From positions 32,845 to 96,844 of the forward strand of contig JBMONF010000024.1 of NCBI GenBank assembly GCA_049323455.1: DNA of 64,000 bases. Direction: 5' to 3'. Position numbers and translations under genes: made by a program. The DNA is from Hypericibacter sp049323455. Its GTDB lineage: Bacteria > Pseudomonadota > Alphaproteobacteria > Dongiales > Dongiaceae. Numbering within the stretch: position 1 is the first letter of the stretch; each line of letters begins with the position of its first letter. The notes beneath the pieces are model-generated. The model made no database searches. It was not told where the DNA came from and saw only the letters and a program-made list of their open reading frames with translations. Below, piece by piece: positions 25,919-34,395 of this stretch.

Positions 25919-26209
25919 ATGGCCGAGTACTATGTCTACATCCTCGCCAGCCGAAGAAACGGGACGCTGTATGTCGGCGTCACCAACGATCTCGTGCGGC
26001 GCGTTTACGAACATCGCGAAGGTGCAACCGAAGGATTCACAACGCGCTATGACGTCAAGGCGCTGGTTCATTTCGAACAATTCGACGATCCCAGACTCGC
26101 CATTCAACGGGAGAAGAACATCAAGAAGTGGCCGAGGGCATGGAAGATCGACCTGATTGAGAAGTCCAATCCCGCCTGGCGTGATCTTTATGACGAAATC
26201 GCCTCGTAA
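25919..26209 (+). CDS. Small GIY-YIG nuclease family protein
   Basis: 96 residues: a stand-alone GIY-YIG domain of the UPF0213/YhbQ-like type. The GIY strand reads YYVYILASRRN and the YIG strand LYVGVTNDL. The conserved Arg lies in LVRRVYEHREG, then FTTRYDVKALVHFE, with the metal-binding Glu in AIQREKNIKKW. The catalytic set is thus complete. There is no fused DNA-binding domain. A role in repair, in cleaving the flanking palindromes or in spread of the cassette is speculative. No strong ribosome site is visible. Confidence 0.88.
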   Translation: MAEYYVYILASRRNGTLYVGVTNDLVRRVYEHREGATEGFTTRYDVKALVHFEQFDDPRLAIQREKNIKKWPRAWKIDLIEKSNPAWRDLYDEIAS

Positions 26210-26230
26210 CCCACTGCCTTTTCCAGCCGC

Positions 26231-26261
26231 TCTGGATGCCCGGGTCAAGCCCGGGCATGAC
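26231..26261 (-). repeat. Right 31-bp terminal inverted repeat of the GIY-YIG cassette (class C REP)
   Basis: Exact reverse complement of 25870-25900, 21 bp after the GIY-YIG stop codon and 34 bp before the era stop. Confidence 0.85.
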
Positions 26262-26295
26262 TTAGAATGGGGCTCTGGCTGGAGTGAGGCTTTCT

Positions 26296-27249
26296 TCATA
26301 CCTCGTAATCGAGGCCGAGATCGGCATAGCGGGCGCGCTCCTCGCTCCAGGCCTCGCGCACCTTGACCGTCAAGAACAGATGGACGCGGCGCTCGAGCAT
26401 CTGCTGCAGCTCGGCCTGCGCCGCCTCGCGCACCGCCTTGGCGCGCTGTCCGCCCTTGCCGATCACGATCGCCTTCTGCCCCTCGCGCTCGACCAGCACG
26501 ACCTGCTGGATCTTGACGCTGCCGTCCTTGAACTCCTCCCAGCTCTCGGTCTCGACCGTCAGCGCATAGGGCACCTCCTGATGCAGCTGGCGGAACAGAT
26601 GCTCGCGCGTGATCTCGGCCGCGAGGAGACGCTGCGGCATGTCGGTGATCTGGTCCTCGGGAAACAGCCACGGCCCCTCGGGCAGGCGTTGCGCCAATGT
26701 CTCGAGCAGATCGCCGACGCCGTCCCCGGTCTCCGCGGAGATCATGAAGACGTCGGTGAAGCAGCCGGTGCGGTTGAGCGCGTCGGCCATCGCCAGCAGC
26801 CGCTCGCGCTGCCTGACCAGATCGATCTTGTTGAGCGCCAGGATGACCTTGCGGTCGGCCTGCTCGAGCTTCTCGATGATGCGGGCCGTGTCCTCGTCCG
26901 GCTGGCGATGGCTGGCATCGACCAATAGCACCACCAGATCGGCGTCGCCGGCGCCCCGCCAGGCGGCGGCCACCATGGCACGCTCGAGCCGACGGCGCGG
27001 CATGAAGATGCCCGGCGTGTCCACGAACACGAGCTGGGTGTCCCCATGAAGCGCAATGCCGAGCACGCGGCTTCGCGTGGTCTGCACCTTGGGCGAGACG
27101 ATCGATACCTTGGCGCCGACCAAGCGGTTGAGCAGCGTCGACTTTCCCGAATTGGGCGCGCCGATGAGGGCCACATAGCCGCAGCGCGTGGCACCCTTGG
27201 GCGCTGCCGACGTACCGGCCGGTAGCGTATCGTTCGTCGGCGCGCTCAT
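26296..27249 (-). CDS. era: GTPase Era
   Basis: Essential GTPase for 16S rRNA maturation and 30S assembly. 317 residues. G1 GAPNSGKSTLLNRLVG, G2 segment VQTTRSRVLGI, G3 VDTPGIF, G4 NKIDLV, and a C-terminal KH domain with VLVEREGQKAIVIGKGG. Its ATG overlaps the rnc stop (ATGA), so rnc and era are coupled. The N-terminus carries about 20 extra residues before the GTPase domain, as in several alphaproteobacteria. Confidence 0.96.
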   Translation of the reverse strand: MSAPTNDTLPAGTSAAPKGATRCGYVALIGAPNSGKSTLLNRLVGAKVSIVSPKVQTTRSRVLGIALHGDTQLVFVDTPGIFMPRRRLERAMVAAAWRGAGDADLVVLLVDASHRQPDEDTARIIEKLEQADRKVILALNKIDLVRQRERLLAMADALNRTGCFTDVFMISAETGDGVGDLLETLAQRLPEGPWLFPEDQITDMPQRLLAAEITREHLFRQLHQEVPYALTVETESWEEFKDGSVKIQQVVLVEREGQKAIVIGKGGQRAKAVREAAQAELQQMLERRVHLFLTVKVREAWSEERARYADLGLDYEV

Positions 27250-27968
27250 GGCCGCGAGCCCCCCGGTGCCAACCGGGCCAGCATGGCTGCTGCGGCCGCC
27301 TGCTCAGCGGCCCGCTTGGACTTGCCGGCGCCGCTGGCACTGCCGCGGCCCTCGACCCGGACCTCGACCTCGAAGCGCGGCTCGTGCGCCGGTCCCGCCG
27401 TGGCCACCAGGGCATAGGCCGGCAGGGGCAGCCCGTGGCCCTGGACCCACTCCTGCAAGGCAGTCTTGGCGTCCTGCGGCGGGCGCGCCTCCTCCGCCAT
27501 CAGCGGGCGCCAAGCCGGCTCGACGAAGCGGCGGGCGGCATCGAGCCCGCCATCGAGATAGAGCGCCGCGATCACGGCCTCGCCGGCGTCGGCCAGGAGG
27601 GCCGGATTGTCTCGGCCCCCGGCTTCGGCCTCGCTGACGGCGAGCCGGAGATGGCGGCCGAGACCGATCTCTCCGGCCACGCGCGCGATGCTCTCGCGCC
27701 GGACCAGCTCGGCGAAGCGGCGCGCGAGCGCTCCTTCGGCTTCCTGCGGGAAGGTCCGGTAGAGCATCTCGGCGACGATCAAGCCCAGCACCCGGTCGCC
27801 CAGGAACTCGAGCCGCTCGTACGTCCCGAGCCCGCGCCCGCCTTTGAGACCGGCGAGGCTCGGATGGGTCAAGGCGGCATCGAGCAGGGACTTGTCGCGG
27901 AAGACGTGGCCGAGGCGGGTTTCCAACTCGGCGACGGCGCGCCCGCTATTGCCGGCTTCGCCCTTCAC
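27246..27968 (-). CDS. rnc: Ribonuclease III
   Basis: Cleaves double-stranded RNA in rRNA processing and regulation. 240 residues from a GTG start. The RNase III signature is YERLEFLGDRVLGLIVA, with the second acidic patch DAGEAVIAALYLDGG. The C-terminal dsRNA-binding domain has DAKTALQEWVQGHGLPLPAY and GAGKSKRAAEQAAA. The GTG at 27968 overlaps the lepB stop (GTGA). An ATG 45 bp further upstream would overlap lepB by 49 bp and is less likely. Confidence 0.95.
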   Translation of the reverse strand: MKGEAGNSGRAVAELETRLGHVFRDKSLLDAALTHPSLAGLKGGRGLGTYERLEFLGDRVLGLIVAEMLYRTFPQEAEGALARRFAELVRRESIARVAGEIGLGRHLRLAVSEAEAGGRDNPALLADAGEAVIAALYLDGGLDAARRFVEPAWRPLMAEEARPPQDAKTALQEWVQGHGLPLPAYALVATAGPAHEPRFEVEVRVEGRGSASGAGKSKRAAEQAAAAAMLARLAPGGSRP

Positions 27969-28693
27969 CGAACCGCCTGGAAGAGGCGGCCGTAGCGGAT
28001 GGCACCGAACCACTTCCAGGGCTCGAGCCAGCCGGCGGTGCCGTTGGTCGAGAAGAACAGGAACTCGGCGCGGCCGACCAGATTCTCGTCCGGGATGTAG
28101 CCCACTTCGCTCAGGACGCGGCTGTCTTGCGAATTGTCGCGGTTGTCGCCCATGGCGAAATAATGGTCCGGCGGCACCACATAGGGCTCGGTGTTGTCGA
28201 GAGGCCCGCTGTCGCTTTCCTCGAGGATCGGATGCTTGACGCCGCCCGGCAGCGTCTCGATGTATTCGGTCAGTCTCGCCCCGCCTTCGGTGACGTAGTC
28301 GCCGATCCGCTCGCGTTGAACCGCCACGCCGTTGATGTGAAGGATGCCGCCGATCATCTGGATGGTGTCGCCCGGCAGTCCGACGATGCGCTTGATGTAG
28401 TCGGTGTTGTTGTCGGTCGGCTTCTTGAACACCACGACGTCGCCGCGCCGCGGCTCGCTGCCGAAGATGCGGCCATGGAACAGGTCCGGGCTGAAGGGGA
28501 ACGAGTAGCGGCTGTAGCCGTAGGAGAATTTCGAGACGAACAGATAGTCGCCGATCAGGAGGGTCGGCACCATCGAGCCCGAAGGGATGTTGAAGGGCTC
28601 GTAGGCGAAGGTGCGGATGACCACGGCGATCAGCACCGCATAGACGACGGTGCGTATCGTCTCGCCGAATCCGCCCGAACTCTTGCGCGCCAT
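27965..28693 (-). CDS. lepB: Signal peptidase I
   Basis: Membrane serine protease that removes signal peptides of exported proteins. 242 residues from ATG 28693. One N-terminal membrane helix (TVVYAVLIAVVIRTFAYEPF), the catalytic serine in IPSGSMVPTLLIGD (Ser40), the catalytic lysine in DYIKRIVGLPGD and the box GDNRDNSQDSR. In-frame ATGs up to 114 bp upstream would add a Pro/Arg-rich cytoplasmic stretch with no family support. Coupled to rnc by overlap. Confidence 0.94.
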   Translation of the reverse strand: MARKSSGGFGETIRTVVYAVLIAVVIRTFAYEPFNIPSGSMVPTLLIGDYLFVSKFSYGYSRYSFPFSPDLFHGRIFGSEPRRGDVVVFKKPTDNNTDYIKRIVGLPGDTIQMIGGILHINGVAVQRERIGDYVTEGGARLTEYIETLPGGVKHPILEESDSGPLDNTEPYVVPPDHYFAMGDNRDNSQDSRVLSEVGYIPDENLVGRAEFLFFSTNGTAGWLEPWKWFGAIRYGRLFQAVR

Positions 28694-28825
28694 CGCCCCC
28701 TGCGCCGACTCAGTTTCGGCCCTGCGGGGGCCGCGCGGATCAAGCCAGCTTGCGCCGCCCGATGTCAAGCGCGCATCGCGATCGTCCGAGGGGCGCATGG
28801 TCTGCAAATCCTTTCCTGATGGACG

Positions 28826-29233
28826 TCAGCGCGGCCCCGCCGGCAGGGCCGAAATGATGACGAAGGCCTGGGCCTGCGGGTGGTCGTCGGTGATGGTGAG
28901 GTCGATCTGGGCCACCATGCCGGGGGGCGTGATCCGGGCCAGGCGCTCGGCCGCCCCGCCCGTCAACCGCATGGTCGGCTTGCCGGATGGCAGGTTGACG
29001 ACGCCCAGATCCCGCCAGAACACGCCGTGGCTGAAGCCCGTTCCCAGCGCCTTGGCGCAGGCTTCCTTGGCGGCGAAACGCTTGGCATAGCTCGCCGCCC
29101 GGTTGGCCCGGCGATCCGACTTGGTCCGCTCGACATCGGTGAAGACGCGGTCGACGAACCGGTCGCCATAGCGCTCGAGGGTGCGTTCGATGCGCCGGAT
29201 GTCGATGATGTCCGAGCCGATGCCGAGGATCAT
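28826..29233 (-). CDS. acpS: Holo-[acyl-carrier-protein] synthase
   Basis: Transfers 4'-phosphopantetheine from CoA to apo-ACP in fatty-acid synthesis. 135 residues, normal length. Starts MILGIGSDIIDIRRIE with the Mg-binding aspartate, then RFAAKEACAKALGTGF with the catalytic Glu/Lys pair, and a C-terminal VIISALPAG. Lies 35 bp after pdxJ, a typical alphaproteobacterial neighbour. Confidence 0.95.
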   Translation of the reverse strand: MILGIGSDIIDIRRIERTLERYGDRFVDRVFTDVERTKSDRRANRAASYAKRFAAKEACAKALGTGFSHGVFWRDLGVVNLPSGKPTMRLTGGAAERLARITPPGMVAQIDLTITDDHPQAQAFVIISALPAGPR

Positions 29234-29268
29234 GGCCGGGTGCGGAGCCGGTTGCGGCGACGGCGCGC

Positions 29269-30024
29269 TCAAGCGCTGCGCTCGCCGCCCGCTTCGGCGC
29301 GGGCCTTGTCCATGAGTGCCCGCATGCGACGAATGGCGCTGTCGAGACCGCTGAAGATCGCCTCGCCCACCAGGAAATGGCCGATATTGAGCTCGGCCAG
29401 CGTCGCAATGGCGGCAACGGGAGCGACCGTGTCGTAGGTGAGGCCGTGGCCGGCGTGGCATTCGAGGCCGATACGCTCGGCATGGGCCGCGGCCGCGACG
29501 ATGCGGGCGAGCTCGGCCTCCCGGGCCGCCCCTTCGGCATGGCAATAGGCCCCGGTGTGCAGCTCGACCACTTGCGCCCCGATGGCGAGCGAGGCGTCGA
29601 GCTGGGCCGGATCGGCCTCCACGAACATGGAGACGCGGATACCGGCATCCGCCAACGCGTGCACGTAGCGCTCGAGCTGGGCGCGCCCGCGCACCACGTC
29701 GAGGCCCCCCTCGGTGGTGCGTTCCTCGCGCTTCTCGGGCACGATACAGGCGGCGTGCGGGCGATGCTTCAGCGCGATCGCCAGCATCTCGTCGGTCGCC
29801 GCCATCTCGAAATTCAGCGGCAAATCGATCTCGTGCACCAGCCGCTCGATATCGTCGTCCGAGATGTGGCGGCGATCCTCGCGCAAGTGCGCAGTGATGC
29901 CATCCGCGCCGGCCTGGGCCGCGAGCCGGGCCGCACGCACGGGATCGGGATGCCGGCCGCCGCGCGCATTGCGGATGGTGGCGACATGGTCGATGTTCAC
30001 GCCGAGGCGCAGGTAACGCTTCAT
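29269..30024 (-). CDS. pdxJ: Pyridoxine 5'-phosphate synthase
   Basis: Condenses 1-deoxyxylulose 5-phosphate with 3-amino-2-oxopropyl phosphate to form pyridoxine 5'-phosphate. 251 residues. Motifs are LGVNIDHVATIRNARGG at the N-terminus, DGITAHLREDRRHI, ACIVPEKREERTTEGG, and LECHAGHGLTYDT. Supplies the PLP used by the many aminotransferases in this window. First of pdxJ-acpS-lepB-rnc-era. Confidence 0.96.
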   Translation of the reverse strand: MKRYLRLGVNIDHVATIRNARGGRHPDPVRAARLAAQAGADGITAHLREDRRHISDDDIERLVHEIDLPLNFEMAATDEMLAIALKHRPHAACIVPEKREERTTEGGLDVVRGRAQLERYVHALADAGIRVSMFVEADPAQLDASLAIGAQVVELHTGAYCHAEGAAREAELARIVAAAAHAERIGLECHAGHGLTYDTVAPVAAIATLAELNIGHFLVGEAIFSGLDSAIRRMRALMDKARAEAGGERSA

Positions 30025-30127
30025 GCGGGGCTCCTTTCCAAGGCGGCGCCAATCATAGCGTTTCGCCGGCCCTTCGAAAACGGGCCGGCCCTTCGGGCTG
30101 GTCTGCTTGTCGCCGCGACAATCCGGG

Positions 30128-32278
30128 CTATCCTCGCGCGCGCTCGACCGACGAGACCGACGGCGTGGCGCGGAGCGCAGCGATGATGTTGGTGAGATGG
30201 CGCACGTCCTTGACCTCGACGTCGATCATCATCTCGAAGAAGTCGAGCGAGCGGCGGGTGATCTTGAGGTTGGAGATGTTGCCCTCGCTCTTGCCGATCA
30301 CCGAGGACAGGCTGCCGAGGCTGCCCGGCTCGTTGGTGAGCACGACATGGAGCCGCCCGACATGGGCCTCGGCCGCGTCGGGCCCGTTGTCCCAGCCCAC
30401 GTCGAGCCAGCGCTCGGGCGTGTCGGCAAAGGCCTCGAGGCTCTCGCAGTCGATGGTATGGATGGTGACGCCCTTGCCGGTGGTAACGATGCCGACGATG
30501 CGGTCGCCCGGCAGCGGGTGGCAGCAGCCGGCGAAATGCACCGCCATGCCGGGGATGAGGCCCACGATCGGGATGGCGTGACCGCGCTCCCTGCCCTTCT
30601 TGCCGCGGTGGCTGGCGAGCGGCACGACCTTGGCGCTCTTGCGCGGTGCGGCCTTGGTGCCGGGATAGACCGCGTGCAGCACCTCGCGCGCGCTCTGCAG
30701 CCCGGCGCCGACCGCGGCCATGAGGTCGTCGACCGTCTCGCTCTTGAACTTCTTCAGCACGCCCTCGAGGCCCTTGCTCGAGAGATCGAACCCCTCCTGG
30801 CGAAACTCCTTTTCCAGGATGGCGCGGCCGAGCTCGACGTACTGCGCGCGCTGCTGCGTGCGGATGAAGCGGCGGATCCGGGCGCGCGCCCGGCCGGTGA
30901 CCACGAAGCGCTCCCAGGTCGGCGACGGCGTCTGGGCGCGCGAGGTCACGATCTCGACCTGGTCGCCGTTGTTGAGCGCGCTCGACAGCGGCACGATGCG
31001 CCCGTTGACCTTGGCGCCGACGCAGGTGTCGCCGACCTGCGAATGGACCGCATAGGCGAAGTCGACCGGCGTGGCGCCGCGCGGCAACGCAATCAGGTCG
31101 CCCTTGGGCGTGAAGCAGAACACCTGGTCCTGGAACATCTCGAGCTTGGTGTGCTCGAGGAACTCCTCGGGGCCCGCCGCATGCTCGAGGATGTCGAGCA
31201 GCTCGCGCAGCCAGCGATATTGCCGGCCTTCCAGCCGATTGACGCCCTGCTTGTAGGTCCAGTGGGCGGCCACGCCCAGCTCGGCCACCTCGTGCATGTC
31301 CCGCGTGCGGATCTGGATCTCGATGCGCTGGCGCTCGGGCCCGATCACGCCGGTGTGGAGCGAGCGGTAGTTGTTGGGCTTGGGCGTCGAGATGTAGTCC
31401 TTGAAGCGGCCGGGCACCATGGCGTAGCGACTGTGCAGAATGCCGAGCGCCTGGTAGCACTGCGCCGTGTCCTCGACCACGATGCGGAACGCCATGATGT
31501 CGGAGAGTTGCTCGAAGCCGATGTTCTTGCGCTGCATCTTGCGCCAGATCGAGTAGGGCGATTTCTCTCGCCCCGAGACCTGGGCCTCGATGCCGCCTTC
31601 CTTGAGATCGGCCTTGAGCCGGTCGATGATGCGTCCGACCATCACGCCGCCCTGCTCGCGCAGGTAGGCGAGGCGCTGTTTGATCGACTGGCAGGCGTCC
31701 GGGTTGATCTCCGCGAAAGCCAGATTCTCGAGCTCGTCCTTGAGCTGCTGCATGCCGATGCGCTCGGCCAGCGGCGCGTAGATGTCGAGTGTTTCGAGCG
31801 CGATGCGCTTGCGCTTCTCCGGGTCCTTGATGAAGTGCAGCGTCTGCATGTTGTGCAGACGGTCGGCGAGCTTGACCAGCAGCACGCGGATGTCGTCTGA
31901 CATGGCGAGCACGAGCTTGCGGAAATTCTCCGCATGCTTGGTGCTGTCGGACTGCAGCTCGAGGCGCGACAGCTTGGTGACGCCGTCGACCAGCCGCGCG
32001 ATCTCCTTGCCGAACATCTGCTCGATCTGCTCGAGCGTGGCGTCGGTATCCTCGACCGTGTCGTGCAACAGCGCCGTCACGATCGACGCGCCGTCGAGCT
32101 TCATGCGGGTGAGAATCTCGGCGACGCCGAGAGGATGGGAAAAATAGGGATCGCCCGAGGCCCGCGACTGCGAGCCGTGCGCCTTCATCGAAAAGACGTA
32201 GGCGCGGTTCAGGCTGTCCTCATCCGCGCCCGGATCATATCCCTTGACCAGCTCGACGAGCTCGAATTGGCGGATCAT
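30128..32278 (-). CDS. rel: Bifunctional (p)ppGpp synthetase/hydrolase Rel
   Basis: Stringent-response enzyme. 716 residues with the full domain order: N-terminal HD hydrolase (HPLGVAEILTRM, HDTVEDTDAT), synthetase (RFKDYISTPKPNNYRSLHT), TGS (FCFTPKGDLIALPRGATPVD), zinc-finger-like segment (HFAGCCHPLPGDRIVG) and C-terminal ACT (VVLTNEPGSLGSLSSVIG). Both catalytic domains retain their signature residues, so it should be bifunctional, the single-Rel arrangement normal in alphaproteobacteria. Downstream of rpoZ. Confidence 0.95.
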   Translation of the reverse strand: MIRQFELVELVKGYDPGADEDSLNRAYVFSMKAHGSQSRASGDPYFSHPLGVAEILTRMKLDGASIVTALLHDTVEDTDATLEQIEQMFGKEIARLVDGVTKLSRLELQSDSTKHAENFRKLVLAMSDDIRVLLVKLADRLHNMQTLHFIKDPEKRKRIALETLDIYAPLAERIGMQQLKDELENLAFAEINPDACQSIKQRLAYLREQGGVMVGRIIDRLKADLKEGGIEAQVSGREKSPYSIWRKMQRKNIGFEQLSDIMAFRIVVEDTAQCYQALGILHSRYAMVPGRFKDYISTPKPNNYRSLHTGVIGPERQRIEIQIRTRDMHEVAELGVAAHWTYKQGVNRLEGRQYRWLRELLDILEHAAGPEEFLEHTKLEMFQDQVFCFTPKGDLIALPRGATPVDFAYAVHSQVGDTCVGAKVNGRIVPLSSALNNGDQVEIVTSRAQTPSPTWERFVVTGRARARIRRFIRTQQRAQYVELGRAILEKEFRQEGFDLSSKGLEGVLKKFKSETVDDLMAAVGAGLQSAREVLHAVYPGTKAAPRKSAKVVPLASHRGKKGRERGHAIPIVGLIPGMAVHFAGCCHPLPGDRIVGIVTTGKGVTIHTIDCESLEAFADTPERWLDVGWDNGPDAAEAHVGRLHVVLTNEPGSLGSLSSVIGKSEGNISNLKITRRSLDFFEMMIDVEVKDVRHLTNIIAALRATPSVSSVERARG

Positions 32279-32413
32279 CGCCGCCTTCCCGCCCCGATTG
32301 CGGCTCGCGGGTCGCCTGCCCGCCGACCTTCAGCCGACCACGCCCTTGCGGCCCGCGCGGGAGCGGCCGACATTGCTCCCTCGCGCGGGCATGTGCCGAA
32401 TTCGTCCGCGATC

Positions 32414-32848
32414 CTATTCCTCGCGCGCACCCTCGCGGTCGCCCTCCGCGGCCTCTTCTTCGCCCGGAGCCTCGACACCCTCGGCGGCACCTTCCCCTTC
32501 TTCCTCCTCGACCTCGAGCTCGGCCTCCTCGCCCTCGCCCACGGGCAGGGTTTCCATGATATCGCCGAGGAGCTCCGTACCTTCGCCGAAACCGCCTTCC
32601 TCCTCGACCGGCTCATCGGCCTCGGCCACCTTCTGCAGGCCTTTCACGAGGCTGTGGTTGAGCGTATCGAGATTGACGGTCGCATCCGCGATCTCGCGCA
32701 GCGCCACCACGGGATTCTTGTCGTTGTCCCGTTCCACCGTGAGCGGGCCCCCGGCGGAAATGTCGCGCGCACGCTGGGCGGCCAGCATCACGAGATCGAA
32801 ACGATTGGGAACCTTGAGGACGCAGTCCTCTACGGTAACGCGCGCCAT
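32414..32848 (-). CDS. rpoZ: RNA polymerase omega subunit with acidic tail
   Basis: 144 residues; the first about 70 are the omega fold (MARVTVEDCVLKVPNRFDLV, then AAQRARDI). The last about 60 residues are dominated by Glu, with runs such as EAELEVEEEEGEG, and are probably disordered. Enteric omega has about 90 residues. Omega stabilises RNA polymerase and forms part of a ppGpp site, which fits its place upstream of rel. A good promoter lies 42 bp upstream of the ATG. Confidence 0.93.
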   Translation of the reverse strand: MARVTVEDCVLKVPNRFDLVMLAAQRARDISAGGPLTVERDNDKNPVVALREIADATVNLDTLNHSLVKGLQKVAEADEPVEEEGGFGEGTELLGDIMETLPVGEGEEAELEVEEEEGEGAAEGVEAPGEEEAAEGDREGAREE

Positions 32849-32889
32849 GCGTCGTCCTCCGAAAAACGGCCAGTGGGTTGATTGCTTCC

Positions 32890-32918
32890 AATATATGGGG
32901 CAAACCGTGGAAATGCAA
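32890..32918 (-). promoter_or_regulatory. Sigma-70 promoter of rpoZ (and rel)
   Basis: Minus-strand TTGCAT (32913-32918), 17-bp spacer, TATATT (32890-32895). The predicted start site is about 35 nt before the rpoZ ATG. This is the best housekeeping promoter match I found in the window. The remainder of the 249-bp gap to folK shows nothing else. Confidence 0.65.
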
Positions 32919-33097
32919 GGTTTCCAGGGCATTACTGGGCGACCCTGGATCGTCCCCGGGCCGGACGGCCGCCCTTCCCGCGCCCGATATCGAGCCGGAA
33001 GTTCGATGCCTATTTCCGCGTAAGCGGCCCCTGGATTCAAATACATAGCCGCTGGTTCACGCCGAAACCCGTTGTCACGAATTTCGAGAACAGGGCG

Positions 33098-33622
33098 CTA
33101 GCCGACGACACGGCGGATCGCCTGGTCCGGCGGCAGCTTCGCGATCAATTGCCGCAGCCCCTCCCCCGTCACCGGATGGCGCCAGTCCGGCGCCACCTCG
33201 GCCAGCGGCAGCAGCACGAAGGCGCGGTCGGCCAGACGGGGATGGGGCAGCACCAACGCCCCGGGGCCCGCAACGACGCGCCGGCCATAGGCCAGCAAGT
33301 CGAGATCGAGCACGCGGGCCTCGTTGCGCGCCAGCCGGATGCGCCCGAATTCAGTCTCGATCTCGTGCAGGAGCGCGAGGAGCGGGCCGGGCTCCAACGC
33401 CGTGCGGACGCGCACCACGCCGTTGACATACCAGGGCTGGTCCGAGGGTGGCACCGGTTCACTCTCCCACCAGGAGGACCGCGCCAGGATCTCGACGCCC
33501 CGGGCCGCGAGCGCCGCGAGCGCCGCCTCGAGCGTCGCCTGCGGCGAGCCGAAGCGCGGGCTCGGCAGGTTGGCGCCAAGCGCCACCAGGATCGCCTCGT
33601 CGGACGGCTCCTGCGCCGTCAT
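33098..33622 (-). CDS. folK: 2-amino-4-hydroxy-6-hydroxymethyldihydropteridine pyrophosphokinase
   Basis: Pyrophosphorylates 6-hydroxymethyl-dihydropterin in folate synthesis. 174 residues from ATG 33622. Motifs: VALGANLPSPRFGSPQATLE, SSWWESEPVPP, and the pterin/Mg box RVLDLDLLAYG followed by LPHPRLADRAFVLLPLAEV. Other in-frame ATGs lie 33 and 69 bp upstream; 33622 was preferred for the purine-rich GAAGGG upstream and normal family length. Divergent from the NYN gene. Confidence 0.93.
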   Translation of the reverse strand: MTAQEPSDEAILVALGANLPSPRFGSPQATLEAALAALAARGVEILARSSWWESEPVPPSDQPWYVNGVVRVRTALEPGPLLALLHEIETEFGRIRLARNEARVLDLDLLAYGRRVVAGPGALVLPHPRLADRAFVLLPLAEVAPDWRHPVTGEGLRQLIAKLPPDQAIRRVVG

Positions 33623-33794
33623 CTGCGCCCTTCGCTTTCTTTCGGTATCTGTCATATCAACTTGTCTTGCCGCTCGGCGGGACAGGTCCAATTATGAGAA
33701 AAGGACAAGGTCGATTCCGCCCCCGCGGCGCCGTCCGATCCGTCCCGATAGGCCCAGTCACCTTTCCAACCAGAGACATAGAGGATTACGCACA

Positions 33795-34382
33795 ATGGTC
33801 AGCAAGTTCTTTTATCCACAGGAGAAGGTCGCGATTTTCATCGACGGCGCCAACACCTATGCAGCGGCCAAGAGCCTCGGCTTCGACATCGACTACAAGC
33901 GCCTGCTCGAGTTGTTTCAGGCCAGCTGCCGCTTGGTGCGGGCGTTCTACTACACCGCGCTCAACGAGAACGAGGACTATTCGCCCATTCGGCCCCTGAT
34001 CGACTGGCTCGACTACAACGGCTACACCATGGTCACCAAGCCGACCAAGGAGTTCGTGGACGCCACCGGCCAGCGCAAGCGCAAGGGCAACATGGACGTG
34101 GAGCTTGCGATCGACATGCTGGAGATGGCCGATCACATCGACCATGCCCTGCTGTTCTCGGGCGACGGCGATTTCCGCCGTCTGGTCGAGGCGGTTCAGC
34201 GCAAGGGCGTGCGCGCCAGCGTGGTGTCGACGGTGCGCTCTCAGCCGCCGATGATCGCCGACGAACTGCGGCGCCAGGCCGACCGCTTCATCGACCTTGC
34301 CGATCTCGCCGACCGCATTCAGCGCCAGCACGCCGTCCGGGGGCCCGCCGACGAGGTGAGCCGGCTGGTGCAGCCGGTCTGA
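33795..34382 (+). CDS. NYN-domain (LabA/DUF88-type) protein
   Basis: 195 residues of a PIN-like NYN domain, a fold of metal-dependent RNases. Acidic residues at the expected places: VAIFIDGANTYAAAK at the N-terminus, GNMDVELAIDMLEMAD in the middle, and LLFSGDGDFRRLVEAVQRKG. The C-terminal block PPMIADELRRQADRFIDL matches LabA-like proteins. Function in bacteria is poorly defined; RNA cleavage is inferred from the fold. A GAGG site precedes the ATG. The next gene starts 14 bp downstream. Confidence 0.87.
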   Translation: MVSKFFYPQEKVAIFIDGANTYAAAKSLGFDIDYKRLLELFQASCRLVRAFYYTALNENEDYSPIRPLIDWLDYNGYTMVTKPTKEFVDATGQRKRKGNMDVELAIDMLEMADHIDHALLFSGDGDFRRLVEAVQRKGVRASVVSTVRSQPPMIADELRRQADRFIDLADLADRIQRQHAVRGPADEVSRLVQPV

Positions 34383-34395
34383 GGCAACGGCGCCT

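Larger units (their letters stand above)
25870..26261. mobile_element. Candidate GIY-YIG/REP cassette inserted between era and recO
   Basis: A 392-bp unit: perfect 31-bp inverted repeats at both ends and one gene for a complete small GIY-YIG nuclease between them. Its strand is opposite to the era and recO genes it separates. No clear target-site duplication was seen at the ends. Mobility is inferred from architecture alone. Confidence 0.4.
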
